Notes: generated by a model from the sequence alone, not told the origin. Positions 35,107 to 47,174 are shown, counted from the stretch's first letter. The stretch is 64,000 nucleotides of DNA from Mixia osmundae IAM 14324 (GCF_000708205.1 NW_014575556.1:248599-312598); one strand, 5' to 3'. A program made the numbers and translations.

Positions 35107-37238
35107 CCCACGATGATACTACGAGACCGATCGTGCGCTTCATCGAGCACTGGAAAGCGATACAAGTGCGCAGTCTCGTTCACTTGCCGTGCACGAACCT
35201 GATTCAAGAAATATAGAGCCTGCTTGCCGTCGCAGAGAGGAAGAAGGACAGAATCACAGAAGGGCAGATCGAAGAGCACATCCATGCTGCTTTCGTACTG
35301 CTCGTCGAGGACGAAGCGGCAGAGCGAGAGGATCCAGGGCCGTCAGACTGTCTCGAGTGCGCGCTCAACAATAATCTGCTGGCCGTATTGCTTCAGCGGC
35401 CCAGCCAGCTCGCTCAAGGCTATCTTCTCATGCTGGACAAACTCGAACCGGATGTACTGGTACATCGAAAGATACATAGACCGCTGCTCGAGCTGCTCAG
35501 ATGGCAAGACGCGTCCTTACGTTCACCGGACGAACAGCTGCGCACACTCGTCCTTGACCTTGCTTGCCGCATAGCGCACACCTTAGCGCAACATGCCGGT
35601 CTCCTGCCTATCTTCCTCAACAACGCTTTGCCAATCAAGGAACAGCAGAGACCTTCCAATGGCAAAGCGCACACAAAAGCGACAGTCGACTTTCCGGCCT
35701 TTCAGATCTTGCTGCAGCAGATGCACAGTGATGCTCGTGCAAGGGAGGCCCTACTGGAACTTGTCGATCTGGGTATTCGGCCCTCTCTTGATGCGTGCTC
35801 GGCCCCGACCGTCGCACTGGCGGAGTATCTGCTCGCCTCGTATCTGCCCGACAGCGTCGCGGCGAGTCTGACAGCCGTCTATGCTGCTCTGCCTCGTAAG
35901 CTGCGGCGGCATACTGTCAAGCTGGGAAGTGATCGGCCACGATTGACAAGCGAATCGGATGAAGACATATCGAGAAGCTTAGAGGCTTTGCGCGTTGCTG
36001 TGCGTTTCGCGCAAGACGTCTTTGGTCGGGCCTCGCCTGCGCGAACCTCAGAGGCAGACGAACACTGGCAAGCGACCACGCGACTACGCGCAAGACTACA
36101 GGCTGCAGTGCTAGCGTCGATCGAGACTCATTTCCAGTCTGCAGTCTTGCTACCCACGCTGCAGAGCTGTTCGAGCGAAGACGGCAGTGCGCTAGCCGTC
36201 ATGACATACCTCACAATCATATTCGAGGAGCTCGAACCCGTCAGCGCCCTCAGTGCATCCTTCCGGCGGCTGTTCGGGCTGGAACAACAAAGCAACTTCC
36301 TCGCATGTCTCGTGCTCGATCATCTGCAAACGCCCGATCTGTCTGCAACCTCGCTCAGTCTTCTTGCGGCTCTTGTCCAGCATCATCCGTCGTGCATGCT
36401 GTCCTTCTTTGCCAGCGAGAACTGTGATCCACCGGCGCAAGATGACAACGATAGCTACGGCGACCGACTGGCTGCGCGTGATGATGCGCTTCAAGCCCTC
36501 TTGGCTCTCGGCAGTCGCCTGGAGCTCCAGGCATCGACGAATGGCCAGTCAGAGCTGCTAAGATCGACGGATATCGGCGCATATTTAGTGCAAGCACAGA
36601 GCGCCATCAGACCGCACATCATCGAGAGCATGCAGCCCAATTGTAGCGTGACGGTGACGGAAGCGGCAGCGACGCCGCTGTTGACCATGCTTGCTCGCTT
36701 CCACGCCAATGACGTTGCTGTCAACTTGGCACTGACACGAGCCATCTTGGCGATAGCTTATCTGCCTACTATGTCACTGCAGGGTTGGCTGTGGCCGTCA
36801 TCGGGGACGACAGACGGTATCATCATCAGCATGCTTCACGCGTTGGCCGCTCACTTGCCATCGTTCGAGAAGCAATGCGAAGGCCTTGCAACCCATCTGG
36901 CAGCACGCAGAGCAGCGCTTCTATCTGCTGATATGATCACAGATGCTCTTGGATCTCGCCACTTTTCGACACTGAGCACTGCTAAACGACACAAATCACG
37001 ACCCAGTCTGACTCGGGCTTGGTTCTCGAACGAGACGAACGACTCTGGATCTGTCGATCCTGTCATATTGCACTATCCAACAACACCGTCAAGCTCGCTC
37101 GTCAACGGAACGATAGCGAAAGAGAGCAAAATCCAATTGTCGGTCCTGCTGGACAATCTTGTCATTCTGTCCGAGTTCGTCAAAGAGATCGTTGCGGTTT
37201 TGCAAGTGCGAACCGAGCTCGGTCTCGATCCTGTCTAG
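35067..37238 (+). CDS. FHIP-family protein (FTS-Hook-interacting protein)
   Basis: Member of the FHIP/RAI16 family, which links dynein, through Hook and FTS, to early endosomes in filamentous fungi and animals. Two exons (35067-35165, 35217-37238) give 706 residues. The first exon MSLLSRLGLARTAS then FIEHWKAIQ is a family start. Further on are DCLECALNNNLLAVLLQRP, LRTLVLDLACRIAHTLAQHA, ALLELVDLGIRP and LPDSVAASLTAVYAALPRKL, with a C-terminal helical segment LSVLLDNLVILSEFVKEIVA. The 51 nt intron was fixed by a CTGAT branch point and the TATAG acceptor. The stop lies 26 bp from the stop of PKR1. Confidence 0.85.
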
Positions 37239-37264
37239 CTTTGTGCAATGCAATCGTGCATGGT

Positions 37265-37786
37265 TCAGCGTTTGCGTAGTTCTGAATCCGAGGGTAACGG
37301 AAAATGAGAGGTCGCTGATGTTCTGGCGCTCGCGGTCTCGTCGTCCGTTCTCGCGCGTTCTGCCTCTTTCTGTCTACCCAACTCCCCGATGAACCTGCAA
37401 ACAAGCATCAGACGGTCGAGGTTGGATGTGCTCCTCGTGGTACGGACCATCTTGTAGAGACGAAGAGCATGACAGCGATGAAAGAGAGGGCAATGACGTG
37501 TATGTTCCAATCTGTGAGGAAACCTAGGCCGAATAAGGTGAGGAAGAGGCCTGATCGAAGCGTGAGCCATTTTCAGCACGATGCCTGAGCTTGCCGACCG
37601 TAGAAAGAATAGTTCATGGCCTGCGCGTGCATCCTCAGTACGTATTGCCAAAAGAGCGATGAGGCCCACCTTTTCGAGGCCGTGATTTGTTCCGGGCGTA
37701 AAGACCGAGTCGATGACTGCGGATAGGGAGCATCAGCTCGTGCAGCGCAGATAAGCAAGCGTCGTACCATCTTGTAGCACGCCCAT
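37265..37786 (-). CDS. PKR1: V-ATPase assembly factor Pkr1
   Basis: Small ER membrane protein needed for assembly of the V0 sector in yeast. Five tiny exons (37786-37768, 37716-37670, 37620-37599, 37550-37448, 37394-37265) give 106 residues. The family motif DVIDSVFTPGTNHGLEKA is built from three exons. Two membrane segments follow: GLFLTLFGLGFLTD and NIHVIALSFIAVMLFVSTRW, then FIGELGRQKEAE and a hydrophilic tail. Exons of 19, 47 and 22 nt hide the gene from ORF searches. All four introns (48-53 nt) have GT-AG ends. Divergent from RRP9 over 114 bp. Confidence 0.85.
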
Positions 37787-37900
37787 CGGCAACGAGCAGA
37801 CTTTCTGGCTTGCGAGGATGCCACGACATCGCAGCGCAAGTGCCCCACGCTCCAGCTCGACTCGTAACTTTTTCGCAGTGTCGGACTCCGGCACGACGCC
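37787..37900. promoter_or_regulatory. Shared divergent promoter (PKR1 / RRP9)
   Basis: 114 bp between divergent ATGs. No clear TATA box was seen. Confidence 0.45.
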
Positions 37901-39911
37901 ATGGTCAACGATCCTTTCTTCCAGGCTCCGAGCTCTCGTGGCTCTGCGCGAGGACGAGGAGCATCTCGCGGCAGAGGACGAGGCGCGAACAGCAGCAGCA
38001 GCAGCAGCAGCAGGGGCGGGACACTCAAGCGTAGTCATGGCTCAAGCTTCGGCTCAGATGATCGTTCTCCTGCCGGCTCACGGGGCAGAGGCACAGCTCC
38101 ATCTCGGAGTACAAGGGGAAACAGAGGCAGAGGTGCTGCCAGACAGACTAATGGCGATGTTCGATCTGCCTCCAATGGTAATACCAATGGCGTGAAGCGA
38201 GCAAGGACGCGCAAAGTTGAAGAGGACGATGAAGAAGCGGACGGGGGGAGCGAGGATGATGGGCCTGGAGCCTTGTATGACTCAGACGTGGCTTCGGACG
38301 ATGATGCAAAGATTGATGAAGTGGCGGAAGAGGAAGAAAGGCAGGATGAGGCGAGAGAGAGTGCGGCGGCGAAACGACTCAGGCTGGCGCGGGAGTATCT
38401 GGCTCGATTGGAGGAGGACCGTGAACGAGAACGTAGGCCCGATTGGCTCTACGTGCTCGCGCGCTGACAAAATTGAGAGGATAGTGGCACCAGATGCATT
38501 CGACGCTGCAGTCATGGATCGCGATACCATCGCAGATCGCTTGCAAAAGGACGTCGTAAGTCGAGCACTTTACGATGTCGGACACAGTCTGACCTATGCT
38601 TTTGAGCAGATGGCTGAATCTGGCCGCATGCATCACCACCTTGCATCACGCACAAAGTCGGCGCCTTCACGAATACTCACCACGCCACGCAAGGCCCATC
38701 GGCTCAGTGTCGTCGGCGCGACCATCTCAGAAGACGGCCAACATCTCTACACTGCTAGCACCGACGGTCGCGTGCTTCAATGGTCTACTAACACGAATGA
38801 ACCGGAAAGCAAACTTGCGCTCGAGTCGACATTTTCTGGTGGCGCAAAGAGTGCAAAGGCCAAAGGCAAAGCGAAAGCGAGTGACTCTCCTGCAAGTATA
38901 CAAGGGCATACTGGCGAGCTGTACGCCATGGCATTGAGCAGTAATGGAAAGTATCTCGTGACCGTTGGCAAGGATCGCATGATTGGCGTATGGGATACGA
39001 GCGCCGAAGGTAGCAAGTGGCGAGCTGGCTTGAAAGGACACAAGGATGCTATATCGGACGCATCGTTCAGGAGAGGCACGACTATCCTGCTCACTTCTTC
39101 TTATGATCGAACGGTCAAGCTGCACGAGATCTCGACACTCTCTTACGTCGAGACGCTCTTTGGTCACCAAGACAAGATACATTCGCTTGCTGCGCTCAGG
39201 TCGGAGTTAGCTGTCACTTCGGGAGGAAGAGACAAGACAGTGCGGTACTGGAAGATAGCAGACGAATCTCAGCTTGTCTTTCGTGCAGGCGTGGCCAACA
39301 AGCTTCGAAGCGTCATTGAAGGTGTAGCGGCAGACGAAGCGGAGGAAGAGGAGTTAGCACTCAAGCGAAAGCGCGACAAGGCTCAATACCTCGAAGGAAG
39401 CACAGACTGCGTCGCCATGATCGATGACACTACTTTTCTCAGCGGAGGCGATTCTGGCACGATATGTTTGTGGAATACAACAAAGAAGAAGCCCATCTTC
39501 TCGCACGCTCTCGCGCATGGTCTGCACGAGCACGAGTCTGCCAGTGAGGGCAAGATCACTTCGCCTCGATGGATTACCGCCCTGGGTTGCTTGCCATACG
39601 GCGATGTCTTTGCATCTGGTACGTGTCTTTACGGCGCTCAACGGCAGCTGCTGACCAGCATTACAGGCTCATGGGATGGCAGTATACGACTGTGGTCCGT
39701 ACATAGCTCGGTCAAATCATTCGCAGCCATGTTTGAAATACCCGCGGTTGGGTTTGTCAATTCGATACAGCTCGTACTTCATGAATCGGAAGAAGTCGCT
39801 CGCAAGATCAGTCTGGCAGCTTCGCTCGGTCAGGAGCATCGTTTGGGAAGATGGCTCAAGCTGAAACATGCCAAAAATGTCGCGTTGTATGCTGATCTGC
39901 CGATTGCATAG
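37901..39911 (+). CDS. RRP9: U3 snoRNP WD40 protein Rrp9 (U3-55K)
   Basis: Nucleolar protein that binds the box B/C motif of U3 snoRNA for 18S rRNA processing. Three exons (37901-38432, 38485-39618, 39667-39911) give 636 residues. The N-terminus MVNDPFFQAPSSRG is followed by Gly/Arg- and Ser-rich and acidic stretches. The helical region before the propeller has REYLARLEEDRERE and RDTIADRLQKDV. Blades include GATISEDGQHLYTASTDGRV, GHTGELYAMALSSNGKYLVT, GHKDAISDASF, GHQDKIHSLAAL with SGGRDKTVRYW, and SWDGSIRLW. The first intron was placed with a CTGAC branch point and GATAG acceptor. The stop is 2 bp from that of the next gene. Confidence 0.9.
37988..38014 (+). repeat. (AGC)n microsatellite inside RRP9
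   Basis: A run of about nine AGC units coding for a Ser tract in the disordered N-terminal region. It is prone to length change. Confidence 0.85.
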
Positions 39912-39913
39912 CG

Positions 39914-41083
39914 TCACCGCAAGTGATCAGACCACGATGGTCGGATGTTGACACGGACACCTTCACGCTTGAAGGCAGAAGCAATGCCTGTCACTGACTC
40001 GAGAGTCGCCTTGTGTGTATGAAACGTGACTGACTTTAGCGAGCTGCATCCTTGAGTCAACCACTCAGGCTGCTTGCACAGAGCATCGATCGTCGAGCTT
40101 TCGATAAGTGTAAGCTCCTGCAAGTGGTGCAGTCGGCTGATCTCGATCGCCGCCGCTTGGCCATACAAACTCGGCCATGGCGTCAGCCTTACTCCGCCAC
40201 CGCCATTCGTCCAGACATCGACACTGACGACCAGGTGACGTACGTTGGGTACCGACAGTATCCATGAGGTGAGCACGACCGGGTCGTCACAGCGGATGTG
40301 AATATGAAGCTCATCAAGGCTGGCAAAGGGTGTCGGGTGCTGAGGCAGAGGGGGCAGGATGTCGTAGCCGTCATAATTGACGAGCGAAAGACTTTGCAGC
40401 GAGCCCGCCTCAGTACTTGCGCCAAGATACCAAAGCAAGAGATCGGCAGTGAAGTAGTGCATTCGGAATTCAGGGTCGCGCTCGCGAGCAAAGCGACTGG
40501 AATGTCGAAAGCGCCTGAGTGTATAGCGTGGCTTCGGCAGCATTCCTATCGGATGGAGTATACGGTCGACTTCCTTGATGCTCAGATCTTCCAGGCAGGT
40601 GAGATTGCTCAGGAAGGTCAAGAACAAGAGATCCTCATCGCCATACAAGACGACGATTTCGATGTGAAGTGTGCGCAAAGTGCCGAGGCATATCTGACTG
40701 GCCGAGAAGATGGTCGAAGCGTCCAAGTCGAACAAGAAGCTCGATATTCTCAGCGTGCGTAGATGGTCAGACGTGAGCGCCAGCAACTCGCCGTAGATTC
40801 GCGGAGCCTCAGGCGGGGCTGGACCTGCACTCAGCTGTCCTGGCCATGCTAGGCCCGTGAAAAGCGGCTGCAGATGATCATTTGCTCGTAGAGTCCGCAA
40901 GAGTGCCTGCGCTCGGCCGAAATTCCTGACGAGTACGTCGGAGAGAAGAAGCGGTTGGATGACGGCAGCCCAGAGTCGGGAGACTTGCGATAGGCGAACG
41001 AGCTCTCGCTGACGATCATAATGCGTATACTGGTTTGTACCGTTACCGAGACGCTTGATGATCTCAATGAGGAGCTGCGACAT
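39914..41083 (-). CDS. F-box-like / leucine-rich protein
   Basis: An intronless frame of 389 residues from an ATG. The first 60 residues resemble a degenerate F-box: LLIEIIKRL, then ELVRLSQVSRLWAAVIQPLL. Leucine-rich repeats follow, such as LTSDHLRTLRISSFLFDL, LGTLRTLHIEIVVL, LTCLEDLSIKEVDR, SLDELHIHIRCDD and HLQELTLIESSTI. This fits an SCF substrate adaptor, but the usual LP start of the F-box is missing and the substrate is unknown. It converges on RRP9 with a 2 bp gap. Confidence 0.6.
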   Translation of the reverse strand: MSQLLIEIIKRLGNGTNQYTHYDRQRELVRLSQVSRLWAAVIQPLLLSDVLVRNFGRAQALLRTLRANDHLQPLFTGLAWPGQLSAGPAPPEAPRIYGELLALTSDHLRTLRISSFLFDLDASTIFSASQICLGTLRTLHIEIVVLYGDEDLLFLTFLSNLTCLEDLSIKEVDRILHPIGMLPKPRYTLRRFRHSSRFARERDPEFRMHYFTADLLLWYLGASTEAGSLQSLSLVNYDGYDILPPLPQHPTPFASLDELHIHIRCDDPVVLTSWILSVPNVRHLVVSVDVWTNGGGGVRLTPWPSLYGQAAAIEISRLHHLQELTLIESSTIDALCKQPEWLTQGCSSLKSVTFHTHKATLESVTGIASAFKREGVRVNIRPSWSDHLR

Positions 41084-41483
41084 GCATCAGCGAGGGATTG
41101 GGGCGCTGCTAGCAGCTTGCCTCGGTAGGCAATTGATCTATCGCGCCCATGATCGAATCATGCGCTCGGAACGGACACGATTCGCGCTCTTGTTTGATGC
41201 ATTCATTGATGCAGCGTGCCGGGCCCAGTCATGCTATCATACATCTTACAATAGACTACAGTTGGAACATGGCCAACTGGCCTGGCGTAAGCAACAATGG
41301 GACTGATCACTGCTTCGAACGACGCAAAACGAGATTGGGTTCTACGACTGCTTTGTGCTTTCTACATGCGACAGAGAGACTGCAAATGTGCTGAACCGAC
41401 TGAGACTGAGATCTGCTAGGGGAAGCTTAATCTACCGATTGAATGCGAATCCTGCGTTTATATATCCTACTATGCTTTGCTCT
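41084..41483. other. 400 bp intergenic region
   Basis: Upstream of the F-box-like gene and downstream of the velvet gene. Nothing gene-like was seen. Confidence 0.6.
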
Positions 41484-42672
41484 TTACTCGTTGCGACTGC
41501 CGCGATTCGGTATCTTGATACCTTGCTTGCTGAATGCTAGGGAAAGCTCGGTCGGAGCGAGATTGCCGGGGAACCTCTTGACCGACAGAACCTCGAAAGG
41601 GTCGGTGCTCGCTTGAGCGAGTAATGGCTGAGGAAACTCGAATCGCTGCTCCGAGGCTCCTAGCTTCGTGAGCACGAGGCGGATCTTGTATGTGCCTTCC
41701 GCTCGAACAGAAAGATCTGACAGGATGAAATATATGCCTTGCTGTTCGCTCACGTCTCGCAGGAGTTGTGCGTTCGCATGGAGCGAGCCCAGCAAGTTTC
41801 GAACCGAGATGATCTCGTCGGTCTCGCGCGTGAGTGCAGTGAAGTCTACCGGCTTAATGAAATGCGATGCGCTGTTGTCGAGGCGAGCGCGGCCCGCCGG
41901 TCTTACCGGTCCGTCTTCACCAACGTGACCATTGGCATGTACAGGCAAGCCGTTCGACGTCAGGACCGGTCGCCAGCCGGATAATTCCGCTGACAGAGCG
42001 TTCTGCTGCTCCGGCAGAGTTTGCTGGGCTGACGTGATGCCAAGAAGCGTATGCTGGCTGTTCGACAAAAGTGGCATAATGTTGCCTGATTCTGAATTGT
42101 CGCGGAGATTGAGCTGGCTGCCGAAGTTAAGGTGCGGCAAGATGGCGTCTGGCGACGGCAGAGGCTCGGGTGCCACCAGCGTTGGGCTGAAGGACGGATG
42201 CAAGACTAAATTTGCATCGCGTTGCCCATCGGCTGACCATAAATCTGCAGCTAAAATGAAGAACGATAGATCGATTGTCCTGCACCTTTGGTCTTAGCAA
42301 GGTATCGTGCAGGTTTCCGCGAGGCCTACGCAGGATCGATGAGTTCGTGCGTGCGCCTATCGCGGATGAACAGGCGAGCAATGAGCGGTGGTGTAAGTGA
42401 TCTTCGGTCCTAAATCTCCCAATCGATCTAGTCAGAGCATCTCACAGGAGCTTGCTAGACACTGACCCGATGTCCGAAGCCCGCCATGCGAGCTCTTATA
42501 GGATGCTGAACGACGCGCAATTCGTATGAGCTGAGTGTGCCATCAGTCAGATCAATCACATTGAGGTTTGTAGGACGCACTGAAAAACCTCTGATACATG
42601 CCCATTTGAGCTAGTCAGGCGTTCGGCACCGGGCATTGGCGGAAGAAGATGCTGCTTTGCGATAGGGACCAT
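41484..42672 (-). CDS. Velvet-family regulator, VelB-like (copy 1)
   Basis: Velvet proteins bind DNA and coordinate development with secondary metabolism in fungi. Four exons (42672-42581, 42530-42467, 42409-42330, 42279-41484) give 343 residues. The domain begins SYELRVVQHPIRARMAGFG, RRSLTPPLIARLFIRD, then FFILAADLWSADGQRDANLV and LHPSFSPTLV. About 105 residues of linker follow before it resumes with SVRNLLGSLHANAQLLRD, GIYFILSDLSVRAEGTYK and FEVLSVKRFPGNLAPTELS. An insertion inside the domain is the VelB arrangement. The ATG at 42672 is the best start given a phase-2 splice. Three intron positions and phases and an 80 nt exon are shared with the second copy at 50-51 kb. Confidence 0.87.
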
Positions 42673-45600
42673 CACGTGGGCGAGGCTACTGCCGCTTGCT
42701 TGGATGCAGAGAAGGCGCTTTCCTGACTGACAGAGGCCTGTGGGAAGCCTCTGGAGGTTGCGGATGTGGCCGAGGCGTTCTTGCAGTTCGACCAGAGCAG
42801 CTATGATCTGGGCAATACATGGCACACGAGCACCGAAGCTGACAGCTCAACGGCACGATCATCGCGTGTCTTCGCGCCCAGCGGAGATATAAGCTTTGAA
42901 ATTGAGCCCTTGCGAGGACCCAGTTCCAGGCAGAATGATTATCTGCCGGCACAATCGGACCCTTGCGAGAGATGAGCTAGCGCACATCCGAAGAGGTCGA
43001 TCTAGCTCAGCGGTCTCGCGGACGTCGTGGCGCCCTTGTGTGTGTGTCCAGTCGGGACATCGTTTGTGACCTTGCTTGCGGCCATCCACATGCATCTGCT
43101 GGGTTGTGAGGAATCATTGCTTGAACCTTAGCATTTAGATGACGAGGCACGTGGCAAACTCGGTTCCACCGACTTTCCAAAGAGATCGTCAGAAATCACA
43201 TGAAACTATAAGGCTGGGCTCGCAGTCTCGCGAGCGCAGAGCCGATCAGCTGCAGAAGGCGCAGTATACACTTGATCCATGAGGGTCATGGCGAGACCCG
43301 CAGTGCCAGTAATGCCTGTTGCGAGCTGTGATTATCGCAGACAAGTGACTCCCCGCATGATAGGTCTGCTCTGCTGATCGAGACACCCTCGATCTCGGGA
43401 CGCACAGTTCTAGAATAAGCTCGAGGGTCGGCCGGTTTGCCGAAGGCAAGAACTGACGTCTTGTTTGCAAATGAGCACAAGGCTGTAGCGATATTGCTTG
43501 TAGACAGAGCCGGTAGACATTGCAGCTTCGGGCTTCTCTGACGGGTCTGCCTTGTTGGCGAACCTGACGCGACTGCGTTGAACCCAGTCATTATCGCTCG
43601 GACACTGATTGCAAAAGCCAAGTCGCCACAACGCTTCTCATTAGACACCGCCTGGCACGCTGTCCTCGCCGCTGTGTCTCGCCAGCGACGAGCAGCGCAT
43701 CGAATATATGGACAAGCGCACGGATTCGTTCGGGCCCAGCAGACATCGCGGATTGCCGAAACTTTTTCCAGCGAGTTTCGGAAATTGAAGCAAGGATTGA
43801 TGCGGCCATGTCCGTTGCTCGCACGCGCGCTCGATGATCATCTCAGCAGCGACATACTGTCCGTGGTCGCTGGCCCTAGCTGGTCAGACGGCCGCGGCTG
43901 CAAGATTGCAAGATTATCTGAAGTTGGCTATTCGCACTTGTGAGCTACTTTGACGCGACGACCGGCCGTTTGGTGACTGCAAAGCTGCAGCTCGAACAAG
44001 ACGGCCAATTCTGGGACGGAGTGAATGGCGATAGGGTACGAGCCAACATAGGACAGTGTTCGTTGATCTTGATGCCGACGCGGTGCAGCGCCATCACATA
44101 GCTCGACGCGGCGGAGGACGATTCAGCCCGTTCTTAGATGCTTGCGCACACAGTTCTGTCTTCTCGATGATAGACCGTGTAGGTATGTTCCAGGTGGGCC
44201 TTGCAAACGAGTAATACTCAGGTGCGCGGCACAGCAGCTTTCGCGACGGCTTCATCTCGCTGCCGATCGCATCGGCCGTGTAGTCGTGAGACCTGTTCTC
44301 GCAGAAGTCACGGTCTTTGTTCAGAAGGAAGATTCGTAGACCAGATCGTCTCTGACGAGACCGCCGGCGGGAAAGGCCTAGCTAGTGATCGTGGCCATCG
44401 CAGCTATTGTGGCATAGGTGGCAGCATGTAGAGACGTGCATGCAGTGCAGCACTGCGCAAAGTGATGGTCTGATAGCACACAGTCGGATGTCGCACATGC
44501 TCGATAAGCCCGTTCTGGTCCTTACGTGCACGGTCCTAGAGGCCTGCCTGCGACCCACGTGGAACCGTTACAATCTGGGCGCGATATGCACAGATCGCCC
44601 AAAGTCGGTCACTGACGTCGCTCGTCTCGGCTTTCAGGACGGCCTAGCTAGCGCAGGGTCTACTGCAAGGTCGGCAGTGCGCATTCCGCCCTCTGTTGGG
44701 TGCCGGTCTGCATGCGGTTTTGCGTTCATGATCAGGATGATGACAGATTCCTGAACAGAGCATTGGAGGTGAACGGGGGTCAGGACGTACAGGTGTGATC
44801 TGTAGACAAGCTATAAGGTCAGGTCTGCTCGGGTCACAGCGTGGGCGCTCGGGCACTTGGCCACATAAGCTATTTTTTGATGACTTTGGGACTCACCACT
44901 GCCAGCGAGAACAGTCGGCGAGGTCGCCATCCCCAGACATCGAGCCAGACTGCGTTGGCAGAGCCATCTGGTCGAGCCTCGGACAAGATGCTTCGAACCC
45001 ATTGAGGCGAGTCTACTCGTCTGACCTGGCCTGCAAGCGACACGTTTCGGGATATGGCAGCGATTGATACACGGCTGTCTCACCACTGCTTGTCGTTGCA
45101 GACTGGCGCAAAGCTTCCGTCCCCACTCCTTCCAGAGCATACTGCCCGACTCGACCCAGATCGCTCCCAAGGACAGGGGCGGCTTGTACATCAAGACAGT
45201 CGATCTAAACATGGATGAGAATTGAACTCTGTTCTCAATGGCAATCGAAGAGCGCGATCAGCTGTCCAGGAGCAGACGCCGTGGGCAGATCATCGCAGCA
45301 TTGATCGCAACAATCCGATCTGGCCCGCATGACCATCGGTGCTTGCTTTTTCGAGCGCGATCATGGCCAGTCTGAATGGCGAGCGCGTCTGTCTGCAAGC
45401 ATGCGACAGATGCCGCTCACGTTTGTGTGCCCACTGAGTCGATGCCGGGCAGGGCATGCGTATCTGACCATCATGAGCCCAGGACAGGCAGCAGTGCCGA
45501 CCGGCAATATTATTCGCTTGACATTCGACTTCACTCGCCTTCACGAATCCAACAGCGCCCCGAAAGTCGTGCGTGCCTGAAGCTCCATCTCAGCACTGTG

Positions 45601-46272
45601 GCGCCACGCTGACCGACCATCGCGTCGTCTCAGCACTCGTCGGTCCTGAAGCTCATCACGCTCGCGAACGAGAAGCGATGGCAGGATCGACGAAAGAAAA
45701 GATGAGACCTTGACATCGTACAACCCTCAGCAGCTTGCTTCCTCGTATACCTTCCGGTCATATAGTGGTCACCAATGCATGACGACAGTCATTCGAGACA
45801 CGTTTCATCCGGTACAAGTCATGCTACAGACTTGTAACGCTCCTACCCGTTCACTGTGACAAGGACGGGCTCCGCTACTTCAGCAGTGCATCGCTCTGCG
45901 CTTTGCCTCCTCATGAAGCTTTGTGCAAAGACCGAAGCTCAGAATGACACCAAAATCACAGACAGGGAGGTCGCAGGTCCCAAGAGGGTCGTCACCGCGA
46001 CGCGTCGACAAGAAGCGTGGGCGTGTCTGGACGTGTTGACCTTGTGGAGTCGATGAGGAAATTCAACTGCCCGCAACGCCTGAAGAGGCTGAGAGTGACA
46101 TCTCGCGCGTAGGGTCGAGCTACTGTACTCATGTTATCGTATGATCCTGCACACTCTCTCTCTGAATTCCAAGCCGAACGCGAGCTGCGCCATGTCCCGA
46201 TAGCGAGAGACGGGCGCGAGGCCGCGACGACGCAACTCAGCCGAAGAAGGGGCCGCGGCGAGAGCGGCCAGC
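42673..46272. other. 3.6 kb gene-poor stretch
   Basis: The longest stretch without a supported gene. Several open pieces look partly protein-like but cannot be chained: + 43581-43943 (no ATG), + 45329-45580 (ATG, 83 residues with GNIIRLTFDFTRLH) and, on the minus strand near 44.9-45.05 kb, a frame reading AGQVRRVDSPQWVRSILSE. These could be exons of one or two diverged genes or remnants. No transposon signature, repeat or tRNA was seen. Confidence 0.45.
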
Positions 46273-47174
46273 ATGTTGCACCCAGCAGGGGTAGAGGCAT
46301 GGCTACTCGTCGACGGTCAGCGAGCAGAAGAGTATGCAGTCGAGCAACAAGGCAGCAAGATGGAATGCATCATCGAAAGCAAGCCAGGCTCACGCTTCTC
46401 GGTCCACTTCCTGGCTAGGGCAGGATCCGACGCGACTCGCTTTGCGACGACCTACCAGCTCTCTATCGATGGCTCGCCGCTCAAACACCGACTCCATCTC
46501 AGGTTGGGCCGTGCTCCGCGCGAGTGTGGTTGGAAAGGGTACGATGTCGACAGGACGACGACAAAGGCCTTTACGTTTGCGCGCATTGAGACATCTGACG
46601 ATCCGGTCGAGACCATGCAAGATCACACGCTCCTCGAAGGGCTGGGCAAACTGGTCATCACCGGCAAGCGAGGTGTTTCTCAGAAAAGCGCTGTTCAGCA
46701 AAACCAAGTCTACGAGACCGATAGAGTCGCTCCCGTCATTGACGAGAAGATGAAAAAGGGTCAGCTGCTACACCAGACCAAGGCTGGTGCCGACCTCTCG
46801 CCCAGAAAGGCGTGCGAAACGTGGACGATGACGCAAACCTACGATACGGATGAAGCGCCCTTTGTGTCGCTTACCTTTCGCTACGTCTCGCGTGAAGCCC
46901 TCGAACGTATGCCTGCCCCTTCGTGCGTGGAGTGTGATCCGCTCATTGGACTATGACAGTCGAAGGCCTCGTCGACATGCCTGAACCTGAGCAAGAGCCA
47001 GACGCGAAGCCGGTTCGCAGCAAAGTGAGACCGACGGGCAAGGTCATCGTCATTGAGGATGACGAGCCTCCGAGGAAGCGAGACATGGCCAAGATTGAAT
47101 CGGACGAGCTCACTCTGTTGCCTGCTCCGACTAAGATGATCAAGACAGAGGCCAAGCCCATCTTGCTGGATTAG
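46273..47174 (+). CDS. DUF7918 domain protein (basidiomycete family)
   Basis: Two exons (46273-46906, 46960-47174) joined at GTATGC...TATGACAG give 282 residues. The start VEAWLLVDGQRAEEYAVEQ and FSVHFLARAGSDATRF match the DUF7918 beta-rich domain found widely in basidiomycetes. LGKLVITGKRGV and FVSLTFRYVSREALE close it. The second exon adds an acidic, Lys-rich tail with KVRPTGKVIVIEDDEPPRKR, probably a nuclear localisation signal. Without the splice the first frame would end at a stop 30 nt downstream. The function is unknown. Confidence 0.8.

Noticed and set aside
42330-42409. Suspected frameshift in velvet copy 1 near the RTHELIDPA segment
   Set aside because: It came from a misreading; the exon reads RDRRTHELIDPA in one frame and the phase-2 splice matches the second copy.
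44811-45212. 133-codon minus-strand ORF as a gene
   Set aside because: Neither strand gives a consistent product: a plus-strand frame in the same place ends RGGLYIKTVDLNMDEN and a different minus-strand frame reads AGQVRRVDSPQWVRSIL, so no single model is supported.
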